A DNA stretch of 13,095 nucleotides from an uncultured Clostridium sp. (lineage in GTDB: Bacteria; Bacillota; Clostridia; TANB77; CAG-508). The notes below the pieces were generated by a model. It had not been told where the DNA came from. It saw only the letters and a program-made list of their open reading frames with translations, and did not search any database. Position numbers and translations under genes: made by a program. Location: contig CAMNND010000023.1 of NCBI GenBank assembly GCA_946545035.1, positions 1-13,095 of the forward strand, given 5' to 3'. Positions within the stretch are counted from its first letter, which is position 1, and each line of letters starts with the position of its first letter. Shown piece after piece: positions 1 to 6,436 of this stretch.

Positions 1-30
1 CATGGTTTTTCTGATGATATAAAGAAATAA
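1..30 (+). CDS. C-terminal end of an upstream gene (partial)
   Basis: Frame 1 reads nine codons (HGFSDDIKK) and then TAA at 28-30, eleven bases before the next start codon. That spacing fits the tail of a gene just upstream in the same operon. The fragment is too short to identify, and a chance open frame cannot be excluded. Confidence 0.3.
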   Translation, partial: HGFSDDIKK

Positions 31-41
31 ATGAGGATGTA

Positions 42-1514
42 ATGAAAAGAATAACTGGAAAATTTGTTTTAAAAAGCAGAATAGATAAGTATATAAAAAA
101 GCTTCCAATTGATGAAAGATTTAAACCAATTGTTGCTGACATTGTACTTAGAAGAGCTGCGCAATATAATAGAAATTATGGAGAGCTGAGAGCTGATTTA
201 GAAGCGCTAGTTAATAATTTAGAGCGTGTAAGGATTGTTGAAAAAACAAAAATGGCGGTTCATAATTATGCATTAGCTGTGTATTTGTGTGCAGACAAAG
301 AAATTTTATTATCGGAAGACCTATTAAAAGAGCCACCAGAGCGAATATATCAAGTTTTAGCGCATGAGCTCTTTCATGTAATGTTAAAGAATTCTAGTGG
401 AATTGATAAGTTTGATAAGTTTAATTATATGCTTTCAATTAGGAGTAATTTGTATCAGGAGCTGGTTGCAGAAAAAGGTTCATATAGGTTAGTATATCCA
501 GTTGAAAATGACCTGACAGGATACAATGCTAATGCATTTGGTTATGAAGATATTTGTTTTATATTTGATTTTATAGAAGCGGCATATGGTGTAAATGAAC
601 AAGATTTATTAAAAAATGCTTTAAATGGTAGGTATGAACTTGCAAAATTTCTTGCAGGCTCTGTAGGTGAAGAAATATATGAAGCAGAAGAGTTTTTAGA
701 TGAACTTGAGGTTGGAGGAACATTGTTATTATCATCATTATATGATGATAGAGCAAGTACATTAAGAGGAAAAATGACGGAGCAAGAAGTTCAAGAGAAT
801 CTAATAGCTGGAATAGACTCTATGTTTTCTTTGTGTCAGAGCAAGATTGAGGATCGTTTAATATGTACAGATGTTGATTCTTTGGAAGAAATAATCGAAT
901 TGAAAGAGCAAATAGCTTTTTCAGAATATAGGCTAATTAATATTTTAAAAAATAGATTAAAATATTTTCAAGACGAACTTGATTTAAGTGTGGATGACCT
1001 ATTAGAAAAATGCATTGAGGATTATGCGTCATGTACCATTGATAGACTATGTGATATGGAGCAATTACTAAATGATAAAGAGATAAAAGATGAAAATATG
1101 AGATTTGATTGTACAAATATAGTTCGAAAAACTTTACTTGACGATGATGATTTCTATAAAAGATTTTTAACATCTAGGATAAAAAAGAGAAAATTCAAGA
1201 TATCAAGAGCATATATTGATTCAAAAAAAGAACATCCAATATATACTGAAGGATGGAAAAATAAAAAAATTATTAAGATAATAGAAGGAATTGTTGAAAG
1301 TGAAAGAGCTAACATATCGAAGAAACATGCAATAAATCTAAGATATGCATATGAAGCACAATTGAGCGATAAGAAAACATTTTTTGATGAATATAAGCTA
1401 AGTGATGAAGAAATGAAAACATATATGGATTATTTACAAAGGATAAAAGATAATGATCTAGATTCTTATGAGCTTGATGAAGAGAGCACAAATAAAATTG
1501 ATAATGAAAAATAA
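42..1514 (+). CDS. Putative zinc metallopeptidase-like protein (HELFH motif), 490 aa
   Basis: I do not recognise the family, but residues 108-112 read HELFH, preceded by the hydrophobic YQVLA. This is the HExxH signature of zinc-dependent peptidases: two histidine ligands and a catalytic glutamate. E140 or E144, in QELVAEKGS about 30 residues later, could be the third ligand, as in gluzincin-type enzymes. No signal peptide or membrane segment is visible, so it should be cytoplasmic. The C-terminal 300 residues are charged and mostly helical with no known motif, and the end is acidic. A GAGG Shine-Dalgarno at 33-36 supports ATG 42. The gene is AT-rich like most of the window. No clear terminator follows. 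The enzymatic role is inferred from the motif alone; the substrate is unknown. Confidence 0.75.
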   Translation: MKRITGKFVLKSRIDKYIKKLPIDERFKPIVADIVLRRAAQYNRNYGELRADLEALVNNLERVRIVEKTKMAVHNYALAVYLCADKEILLSEDLLKEPPERIYQVLAHELFHVMLKNSSGIDKFDKFNYMLSIRSNLYQELVAEKGSYRLVYPVENDLTGYNANAFGYEDICFIFDFIEAAYGVNEQDLLKNALNGRYELAKFLAGSVGEEIYEAEEFLDELEVGGTLLLSSLYDDRASTLRGKMTEQEVQENLIAGIDSMFSLCQSKIEDRLICTDVDSLEEIIELKEQIAFSEYRLINILKNRLKYFQDELDLSVDDLLEKCIEDYASCTIDRLCDMEQLLNDKEIKDENMRFDCTNIVRKTLLDDDDFYKRFLTSRIKKRKFKISRAYIDSKKEHPIYTEGWKNKKIIKIIEGIVESERANISKKHAINLRYAYEAQLSDKKTFFDEYKLSDEEMKTYMDYLQRIKDNDLDSYELDEESTNKIDNEK

Positions 1515-1541
1515 AAAAAATAAATAAATTTTACATAAGTG

Positions 1542-1570
1542 TTGTGCATGGTTTCTTTATATGTTATTAT
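1542..1570 (+). promoter_or_regulatory. Promoter of the GC-rich 95-aa gene
   Basis: TTGTGC at 1542-1547 and TATTAT at 1565-1570 are separated by 17 bases, and TG at 1562-1563 makes an extended -10. The -35 is weak but the -10 is good. It lies directly ahead of the SD of the 95-aa gene, so that gene has its own transcription start. Confidence 0.55.
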
Positions 1571-1604
1571 GAAAAGGATTTCTCAAAAGAGGAGGTAAAC
1601 CCAC

Positions 1605-1892
1605 ATGGCAAAGCAGAAGTCTGGCAAGATCCCTAAGAAAAAGGTCGAGGCGCAGTCGGATAGCGAGCTGATCGTTAGATTCCGCACGACCGACGACGGC
1701 GAAGCTCACGATGGTCTGCAGTATGCACTGAAGTGTGGCGCGGGACGTGTTGGTTCACGTACTGTGGGTCCCAATCAGGTTGCAGCATTCGCAGGATTCC
1801 GCAAGAAGGCGGCAGCGAAGGCTTTTGATACCTGGCTTCAGGCAAAGCACAAGGACTGGCTTGAGGTGAGCGATACTGAGTGTACTCAGTAG
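1605..1892 (+). CDS. Small basic protein of unknown function, 95 aa, in GC-rich DNA
   Basis: I do not recognise this protein. It is lysine-rich at the N-terminus (MAKQKSGKIPKKK), Ala/Gly-rich in the middle (FAGFRKKAAAKAF, about residues 64-76), and lacks a signal peptide or membrane helix, so a nucleic-acid-binding or structural role is possible but unproven. The start is well set by GAGGAGGT at 1589-1596. Base use is very different from its neighbours: 136 of 240 bases in 1621-1860 are G or C. Codons such as CGC, CTG and AAG replace the AGA, TTA and AAA used in flanking genes. It has its own promoter and terminator. The composition suggests recent transfer or a cassette kept under different codon selection. 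Shadow frames on the other strand are long only because of the composition; the strong SD favours this one. Confidence 0.75.
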   Translation: MAKQKSGKIPKKKVEAQSDSELIVRFRTTDDGEAHDGLQYALKCGAGRVGSRTVGPNQVAAFAGFRKKAAAKAFDTWLQAKHKDWLEVSDTECTQ

Positions 1893-1999
1893 ATTGCAAG
1901 TCAAAAGCTCCGTCCAAGACACTTTGAGAAGTTGACATTCAGTTGAGACCAAAGGTTTCGCTCAGGGAATAAACCCAGGCAATTGAGCGTAATCGAAAC
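1875..1999 (+). other. Structured 3' region after the 95-aa gene
   Basis: Three nested or adjacent foldable elements lie between the end of the small gene and its terminator. A 7-bp inverted repeat, ACTGAGT/ACTCAGT (1875-1890), spans the stop region. CTTTG (1922-1926) can pair with CAAAG (1950-1954). GTTTCGCTCA (1955-1964) can pair with TGAG (1984-1987) plus CGAAAC (1994-1999), leaving a six-base bulge and enclosing a GGG/CCC hairpin. This could be a structured 3' UTR or a separate noncoding RNA. No known RNA family was recognised. Confidence 0.4.
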
Positions 2000-2004
2000 A
2001 AAAT

Positions 2005-2036
2005 AGGAGCCCTGACATGATGAGGGGCTCCTTTTT
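2005..2036. terminator. Bidirectional intrinsic terminator
   Basis: AGGAGCCC (2005-2012) pairs perfectly with GGGCTCCT (2025-2032) and is followed by five T on the plus strand. On the minus strand the same stem is followed by ATTTT. It sits between the convergent 95-aa gene and the fliB-like gene and can end both. Confidence 0.85.
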
Positions 2037-2043
2037 GAGAGTT

Positions 2044-3111
2044 TTATACAAATAAGCTTAGAAGATGTTCCGTTGAAAAATTTTCAATTTCATAACATGC
2101 AATGTGAATGTTTAATATGTTATCATCATTGCACTCAATCTCCTCAGCATATTTCTTAACAATATATATACAATCAGAAAAATTTAAAATTCCATTTTCA
2201 ATCCACTTACAGAAAAATAAAGTTTTAATAATAGCAATATTAAATGCCATAAATTTAACGGAAGAAAGGATATCTTCACTATAAACTCCACGTAAGAAGT
2301 ATCTATATATATAATAAATGGCAAGATTTTGTAAGTACTTTTGAATTTCCGGATTTTGTTTCTCAAATATATGAAATTTTTCAATATTATTTTTATATAT
2401 TTCTATTGAATCATTTAAATAATCAAACCATCTAGAATCGTTGGGTACGAGTTTTAGTAGGTACATAAAAAGTGGTTCAATATTTTTCTCTTCAACAGAT
2501 GAGACATTGAATATATCTTCATCATCTAACATGTCCGAGTCAATATTTTGTTGTAAAGTATTAGCAAACCAAAGAATATCAGCAATTCTTTGATTTAAAT
2601 CTATAGATGTGTTTGAAAGATATTTGAATATTTTAGATCTGTTGTCGCGAAGATAATTGTAGATTTTTTCATTATACTCACAATTATATATTTCAGATGT
2701 TTCTTCTGTATATGTTGTAAATTCATTTTCTTGAGATAAAATAATTCTGCAAGCTTCTTCGCAATATATACCAAGACCACATTCAATTCTATCTTTAAAA
2801 CATTCATAGAATCTTGGATGCTCTGTACAAATTTGACATAGATGGTCCTCTCCAAGATTAATATAGATGTCACATAAATTATTATCATTTAAGAATGGAC
2901 ATCTACCGTTTGATTCTAATTTAAATTTTGTCTGTTTTGAAAAATCAATTTTTGAGCGTAATTTATCTCCAAATTTTCCTGGTACAGATTTATAAAAATC
3001 AGCTGTTTCTTTATCTATAAGAATTTCCCAACCAGCTGAGCAACAGCTGGTTTTACATCTTGATGCTGTACATTTAAACGCCTTATAATAAGATGGATAT
3101 TCAATAATCAT
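2044..3111 (-). CDS. fliB: FliB-family flagellin lysine-N-methylase-like protein
   Basis: The product has the cysteine pattern of the FliB (CxxCxxCC) family, whose founding member methylates lysines of flagellin. C14, C19, C23 and C24 lie in FKCTASRCKTSCCSAGW. C71 (RCPFL) and C80 (NNLCDIYINLGE) are followed by C92, C95, the HPRF block near 98-101, and C117/C121 (YCEEACRIIL). These cysteines are thought to bind a metal cluster. At 355 aa the length is normal for the family. AAGGAG on the minus strand (3118-3123) sets the start. No flagellar gene is visible here, so it may act on a flagellin made elsewhere, or on another target. The family call is firm; the substrate is inferred. Confidence 0.85.
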   Translation of the reverse strand: MIIEYPSYYKAFKCTASRCKTSCCSAGWEILIDKETADFYKSVPGKFGDKLRSKIDFSKQTKFKLESNGRCPFLNDNNLCDIYINLGEDHLCQICTEHPRFYECFKDRIECGLGIYCEEACRIILSQENEFTTYTEETSEIYNCEYNEKIYNYLRDNRSKIFKYLSNTSIDLNQRIADILWFANTLQQNIDSDMLDDEDIFNVSSVEEKNIEPLFMYLLKLVPNDSRWFDYLNDSIEIYKNNIEKFHIFEKQNPEIQKYLQNLAIYYIYRYFLRGVYSEDILSSVKFMAFNIAIIKTLFFCKWIENGILNFSDCIYIVKKYAEEIECNDDNILNIHIACYEIENFSTEHLLSLFV

Positions 3112-3146
3112 AAAAAACTCCTTAAATATTAATAAAAATTTTTATA

Positions 3147-3155
3147 ATTATATCA
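3147..3155 (-). promoter_or_regulatory. Extended -10 of the fliB-like gene
   Basis: On the minus strand this reads TGATATAAT, an exact extended -10 (TGn plus TATAAT), about 35 bases ahead of the start codon. No good -35 was found. It lies within the span expected for the upstream part of the divergent plus-strand promoter at 3172-3180. Confidence 0.55.
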
Positions 3156-3171
3156 CAAAATGTCGAAAATG

Positions 3172-3180
3172 TGTTAAAAT
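3172..3180 (+). promoter_or_regulatory. Extended -10 of the 172-aa gene
   Basis: TGTTAAAAT is an extended -10 (TGn plus TAAAAT). It overlaps an in-frame GTG at 3171, which makes that GTG an unlikely start and supports ATG 3213. The -35 region falls on the minus-strand -10 of fliB, so the two promoters are back to back and probably compete. Confidence 0.5.
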
Positions 3181-3212
3181 ACGTACAAATAATGATTTGG
3201 AAGGATACCAGG

Positions 3213-3731
3213 ATGTTAAAAGATGGTAATAGTGTTTTAGAAAGTAATGAGCCAGAAAAGAGAGAATGGCTCATAAATATAATTATTGGAATTAGAAAAG
3301 AAGTACTTACTGAATTAAGAAATTTATGTGAGAGCTTTGATAGAGAAAAATATACAACAGTACAAAGAAAAGTGATTAGTCAAGAGATAAGAGAAATAGC
3401 AGAGCTTGTTAGTGAAAAAGATTCAGCAATTAAAAGGTTAGAAGAGCTTAAAAATTCTAAATATGAAAATACGATTAAAGAAGGAAGTTTAGTCGATATA
3501 GTTAGAAAAAAAGTTATCAATTTATTAAAAAAAATAAGATTAAATATATTGGCTATAGAATATGATGGCGAGTATTCTATAATTGATAGGGAGTTAGAAG
3601 AAATAGAAAAAATAGTAAAAGAGAAAGATAGACTAGTTCGTTCTAAAGTTCAGGATTTTTATAGAGGTGGAACTAGGAATCCATATATAAGTAAGTATTT
3701 TAAAATGGAAGATACACAAGGAATTGAATAA
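3213..3731 (+). CDS. Charged helical protein of unknown function, 172 aa
   Basis: I do not recognise this protein. It is almost entirely helical and charged, with coiled-coil-like stretches around residues 45-85 and 120-145 (rich in E, K, R, I and L). It has no signal peptide, membrane segment or cysteine motif. ATG 3213 is chosen because GGAAGGA lies at 3199-3205 with proper spacing. A GTG 42 bases upstream in frame falls inside the promoter -10 and has no SD. A strong terminator follows, so it is probably transcribed alone. It precedes the sigma4/alpha-CTD gene in the same orientation, but the intervening terminator and new promoter argue against one operon. A partner role is only a guess. 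Confidence 0.7.
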   Translation: MLKDGNSVLESNEPEKREWLINIIIGIRKEVLTELRNLCESFDREKYTTVQRKVISQEIREIAELVSEKDSAIKRLEELKNSKYENTIKEGSLVDIVRKKVINLLKKIRLNILAIEYDGEYSIIDRELEEIEKIVKEKDRLVRSKVQDFYRGGTRNPYISKYFKMEDTQGIE

Positions 3732-3740
3732 ATGATAAAG

Positions 3741-3777
3741 AATGATGTGATGTATTATAAACATCACATTATTTTTT
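3741..3777 (+). terminator. Intrinsic terminator after the 172-aa gene
   Basis: AATGATGTGATG (3741-3752) pairs with CATCACATTATT (3762-3773) over 12 positions with one G-U pair and a 9-base loop. It is followed by a T run to 3777. Confidence 0.85.
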
Positions 3778-3792
3778 ATTAATTATAACAAA

Positions 3793-3821
3793 TTGACATA
3801 ATTAACATAATATGATATGAT
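3793..3821 (+). promoter_or_regulatory. Consensus promoter of the sigma4/alpha-CTD gene
   Basis: TTGACA (3793-3798), a 17-base spacer and TATGAT (3816-3821), with TG at 3813-3814 as an extended -10. Transcription should begin near 3828. That places the ATG at 3817 inside the promoter and makes ATG 3856 the real start. An AT-rich block (TAATTATAACAAA, 3780-3792) sits just upstream, where an UP element would be. Confidence 0.8.
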
Positions 3822-3855
3822 ATTATGCATAAAATCAAAAAAAGAGGGTGAATTG

Positions 3856-5388
3856 ATGAGTGAATTTGATCTTATTTATAAATTAGATTTAAGTAATGAA
3901 GAAAATAAAAAGATTGTTAAAGACTATGGATCGGTCGAAGAATTTTGTAGAAGATATATACTTTATATTCAAGGTGATAAGTCAGTACGAATAAGAATTC
4001 CCAAATCAGTTTCAGATAATTTAGCAAATTTTTTTGATTTATCAAACATGTATGTAATAGGTGAAAATTCAGGATATGCTGAACTAGTAGCGGATATTTT
4101 AAAAATCAGGCCAGGATTTGTGACATATGGACCAGTAGACGAAATAATCAATTCATCTATGGATGAAGCTCTTAGTGAGCAAGATAAAGATATTGTAAGA
4201 GCATTATATAATTTAGATGGTAAAAAAAGAACTGTGGAGGATTTAGATAATATATATCACATTGGACAAAGGGACATTCTTACTAGAAAGCAAAGAGCGG
4301 TTAAAAGACTTTCTGCCGGAAGAAAAAATGGACAATTACAACTTTTATCCAAATTAGTTGTTGATAAAGCTATCGTTGATGATGTAATGCAAAATTTTTT
4401 AATGGAAGATGATGCCGTAGCGGAGTCTGATTATAGCAAGGTAAGTAAGAGAAAATTTGAACTCGTAGAAGCAATTCTTTTTAAAGAAATTGAATATTTA
4501 ACTTTTACAGGTGATTTTAATTACATTTTTCAAAGCTTTGATGTAAAGACAAAGATTAGGAGTTCTATTTTATCAGATGAGAAAAAAAGAGCCTTGGTAG
4601 ATAGAGCAGAAGAAAAAGTAAAAGAAATAGCTTGTGCAAATAAAGACAAGATAATAGCATTATTTAATGACAGAATTAGTAAATTACCGAATGATGATAA
4701 TGCAAAGAAGAGTTATAAATTATTAGAAAAAGAAATTAGAAGCTCGGGATTAGATCAAGAATCAATACAGATTTTATGTAATGGCTTTTATAACCAACAA
4801 CAAGTTGTTGATGAAAAGGACTCAAAGGCGTTAGTGAATTATGTAATAACTAGAATAAGATTTCCTCAAAAAGAATTATCAATAGATAGTATGCCGATAA
4901 GTGAAAAGGCAAAGGAAGCATTTAGAAATTCTAACTTAACAAAAGTAGGCGATATTATTCAATATTCAAGAAGGCAACTAACGAAATTTGGTGGGTTAAG
5001 ATGGCAACAGATAAATGAAATGTTAATTGAGTTGGAAAAAATAGGATATGACATTCCAACAAATGATTCAGTTTCTATTGAAAGTTATAATCATGATAAA
5101 ATTTATGAAGATACTTTTTCAAAAATAACCGATGAGATTAGTACATTGAATGTAGATGAAGATACAAAATCGTACTTATTAAATATTATATTAGAAGAGT
5201 CAATAAGAACTTTAGAAAATAAATATGAAGAATTAGAAAGACTAATCAAAACATATAAAGATATATTTAGAACTCATGAAGATGCTAAGTTGGAAACTGC
5301 GGATGAAGCACGATATAGAAGAAAGGTAAAAGATGCAGAACATGAAAAATCTATAATTAAGCAAAAACTTGAAGAATTGGGAAGATAG
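3856..5388 (+). CDS. Hybrid regulator: sigma-70 region-4-like HTH plus RNAP alpha-CTD-like domain, 510 aa
   Basis: Two domains usually found in separate RNA polymerase subunits appear in one chain. Residues 106-152 (from LSEQDKDIVRALYNL to RKQRAVKRL) follow the sigma-70 region 4 pattern, including the T126 that opens the TLEEIG-type helix and the RERIRQIE-like recognition stretch. Residues 341-400 (SIDSMPISEKAKEAF, then VGDIIQYS and LTKFGGLRW) follow the alpha C-terminal domain with its helix-hairpin-helix. By alignment, K351 takes the place of E. coli R265, but N268 becomes E354, so DNA contacts would differ. The C-terminal 60 residues (449-510) look coiled-coil. The first 100 residues are unrecognised. 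GAGGGTG at 3844-3850 sets the start. It may bind promoter DNA or polymerase; targets are unknown. Confidence 0.75.
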   Translation: MSEFDLIYKLDLSNEENKKIVKDYGSVEEFCRRYILYIQGDKSVRIRIPKSVSDNLANFFDLSNMYVIGENSGYAELVADILKIRPGFVTYGPVDEIINSSMDEALSEQDKDIVRALYNLDGKKRTVEDLDNIYHIGQRDILTRKQRAVKRLSAGRKNGQLQLLSKLVVDKAIVDDVMQNFLMEDDAVAESDYSKVSKRKFELVEAILFKEIEYLTFTGDFNYIFQSFDVKTKIRSSILSDEKKRALVDRAEEKVKEIACANKDKIIALFNDRISKLPNDDNAKKSYKLLEKEIRSSGLDQESIQILCNGFYNQQQVVDEKDSKALVNYVITRIRFPQKELSIDSMPISEKAKEAFRNSNLTKVGDIIQYSRRQLTKFGGLRWQQINEMLIELEKIGYDIPTNDSVSIESYNHDKIYEDTFSKITDEISTLNVDEDTKSYLLNIILEESIRTLENKYEELERLIKTYKDIFRTHEDAKLETADEARYRRKVKDAEHEKSIIKQKLEELGR

Positions 5389-5392
5389 AAGT

Positions 5393-5445
5393 GAAAGTTA
5401 CAAAAGTGGTAGAATTAATAATATTACTCTTGTAGCTTTCTTTTA
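5393..5445 (+). terminator. Intrinsic terminator after the hybrid regulator gene
   Basis: GAAAGTTACAAAAGTG (5393-5408) pairs with TACTCTTGTAGCTTTC (5425-5440) along about 16 positions with wobble pairs and one mismatch. A TTTT run follows at 5441-5444. Confidence 0.75.
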
Positions 5446-5474
5446 TTGTATAAGCAAAAAAATATAGGTATAAT
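5446..5474 (+). promoter_or_regulatory. Promoter of the LysR gene
   Basis: TTGTAT (5446-5451), a 17-base spacer and TATAAT (5469-5474). It starts directly after the terminator of the preceding gene and lies about 55 bases ahead of the LysR start. Confidence 0.7.
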
Positions 5475-5480
5475 TTATAC
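5468..5480. promoter_or_regulatory. Candidate LysR operator palindrome
   Basis: GTATAATTTATAC is a perfect palindrome around a central T, overlapping the -10, and T5469/A5481 fit the T-N11-A rule of LysR boxes. Binding here would support autorepression. In such AT-rich DNA, chance is a real alternative. Confidence 0.35.
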
Positions 5481-5530
5481 AGGTATCATATTTTAAAGGA
5501 CTTTGTAAATCTATTAAGTTGGAGGTATTC

Positions 5531-6424
5531 ATGGCAAATTTAGAATTATATAGAATATTTGTTGAAGTAGCAAAAGAAAAAAATATAACTAGAGCAAGCG
5601 AAAATCTTCACATATCTCAACCAGCAGTTACAAGACATATAAAAAATTTAGAGAATGAGTTAAATATTGTTTTATTTAAAAGAACAAATGGTATGGAGCT
5701 AACTGAAGCGGGTAAAAGATTATATGATGAGCTTGCGATTTCAGTTGAAAAAATAATTGAAGTGGATAAAAAATATAGCATATCTAATGAATTAATTATG
5801 GCGACATATGGAACAATGCTAAGTAAAGTTTTAAGTGGAGCAATTGCGGATTTTTATTCAAAAAATAAAAATGCTAAGATAACAACTATTACTGATAATT
5901 CAAGAGTATTAAATAATCCACTACAAAGTGGTGAGATTGATATAGCTGTACTTAGAAAATTTAATGAAGATGAGTATGATAAAAACAAATATAAATATAT
6001 TAAACTCGGAGATATAGAATTCTATATGGTTGCTAATAATAAATCTGAATTATGCAAAAAAACAAGAATACGAATAGAGGATTTAAAAGATAAAATAATC
6101 TATATTCCAAGAGGAGATAATAATTCAACAAATGCTTTTCAAAAATTGGTTAATAAATTTAATTTAAATAATGAAATAAAAAGAATTGATTCAGTTTCAA
6201 TGTCTCAAATAGTTCAAGAATATGATAATTGCGTTGGTATTGCAAATAGTTTATATCTTTCAAAAGAAATTAAGCAAGGTGTGTTTTCTATATTAGATAT
6301 TGATTTTAAAATACCAACAACAGAAATGGGAATTTATTATCGAAAAGATAATAGCTCAGCTGAATTAAAGATGCTCATAAAAATAATAAAAGATTTTTGG
6401 AATAAAGTGAAAATTAGTAAATAA
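5531..6424 (+). CDS. LysR-family transcriptional regulator, 297 aa
   Basis: The N-terminus is a classic LysR winged helix-turn-helix: LYRIFVEVAKEKNITRASEN, then LHISQPAVTRHIKNLENEL and LFKRTNGMELTEAGKRLY (about residues 5-68). It is followed by a periplasmic-binding-like effector domain of normal length (about 85-295). ATG 5531 is chosen because GGAGGT at 5521-5526 lies just ahead; a TTG at 5519 overlaps this SD and is unlikely. The 316-aa gene follows after 12 bases and the paired chrA genes come next, so it probably controls that block. LysR regulators next to CHR transporters are common, but the effector (oxyanion or other) cannot be read from the sequence. Confidence 0.9.
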   Translation: MANLELYRIFVEVAKEKNITRASENLHISQPAVTRHIKNLENELNIVLFKRTNGMELTEAGKRLYDELAISVEKIIEVDKKYSISNELIMATYGTMLSKVLSGAIADFYSKNKNAKITTITDNSRVLNNPLQSGEIDIAVLRKFNEDEYDKNKYKYIKLGDIEFYMVANNKSELCKKTRIRIEDLKDKIIYIPRGDNNSTNAFQKLVNKFNLNNEIKRIDSVSMSQIVQEYDNCVGIANSLYLSKEIKQGVFSILDIDFKIPTTEMGIYYRKDNSSAELKMLIKIIKDFWNKVKISK

Positions 6425-6436
6425 CAAGGAGATAGT

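Noticed and set aside
1675..1952. Minus-strand open frames across the GC-rich gene
   Set aside because: They arise from the high GC of the region, lack SD sites and lie opposite a gene with a strong promoter, SD and terminator.
1542..2036. GC-rich block as an insertion sequence or integron cassette
   Set aside because: No transposase, terminal inverted repeats, target duplication or attC-like site could be found at its borders.
3171..3212. GTG start 14 codons upstream for the 172-aa protein
   Set aside because: It lies inside the extended -10 promoter and has no SD; ATG 3213 has GGAAGGA at good spacing.
3817..3855. ATG start 13 codons upstream for the hybrid regulator
   Set aside because: It falls within the -10 of a consensus promoter, so it would not be in the transcript.
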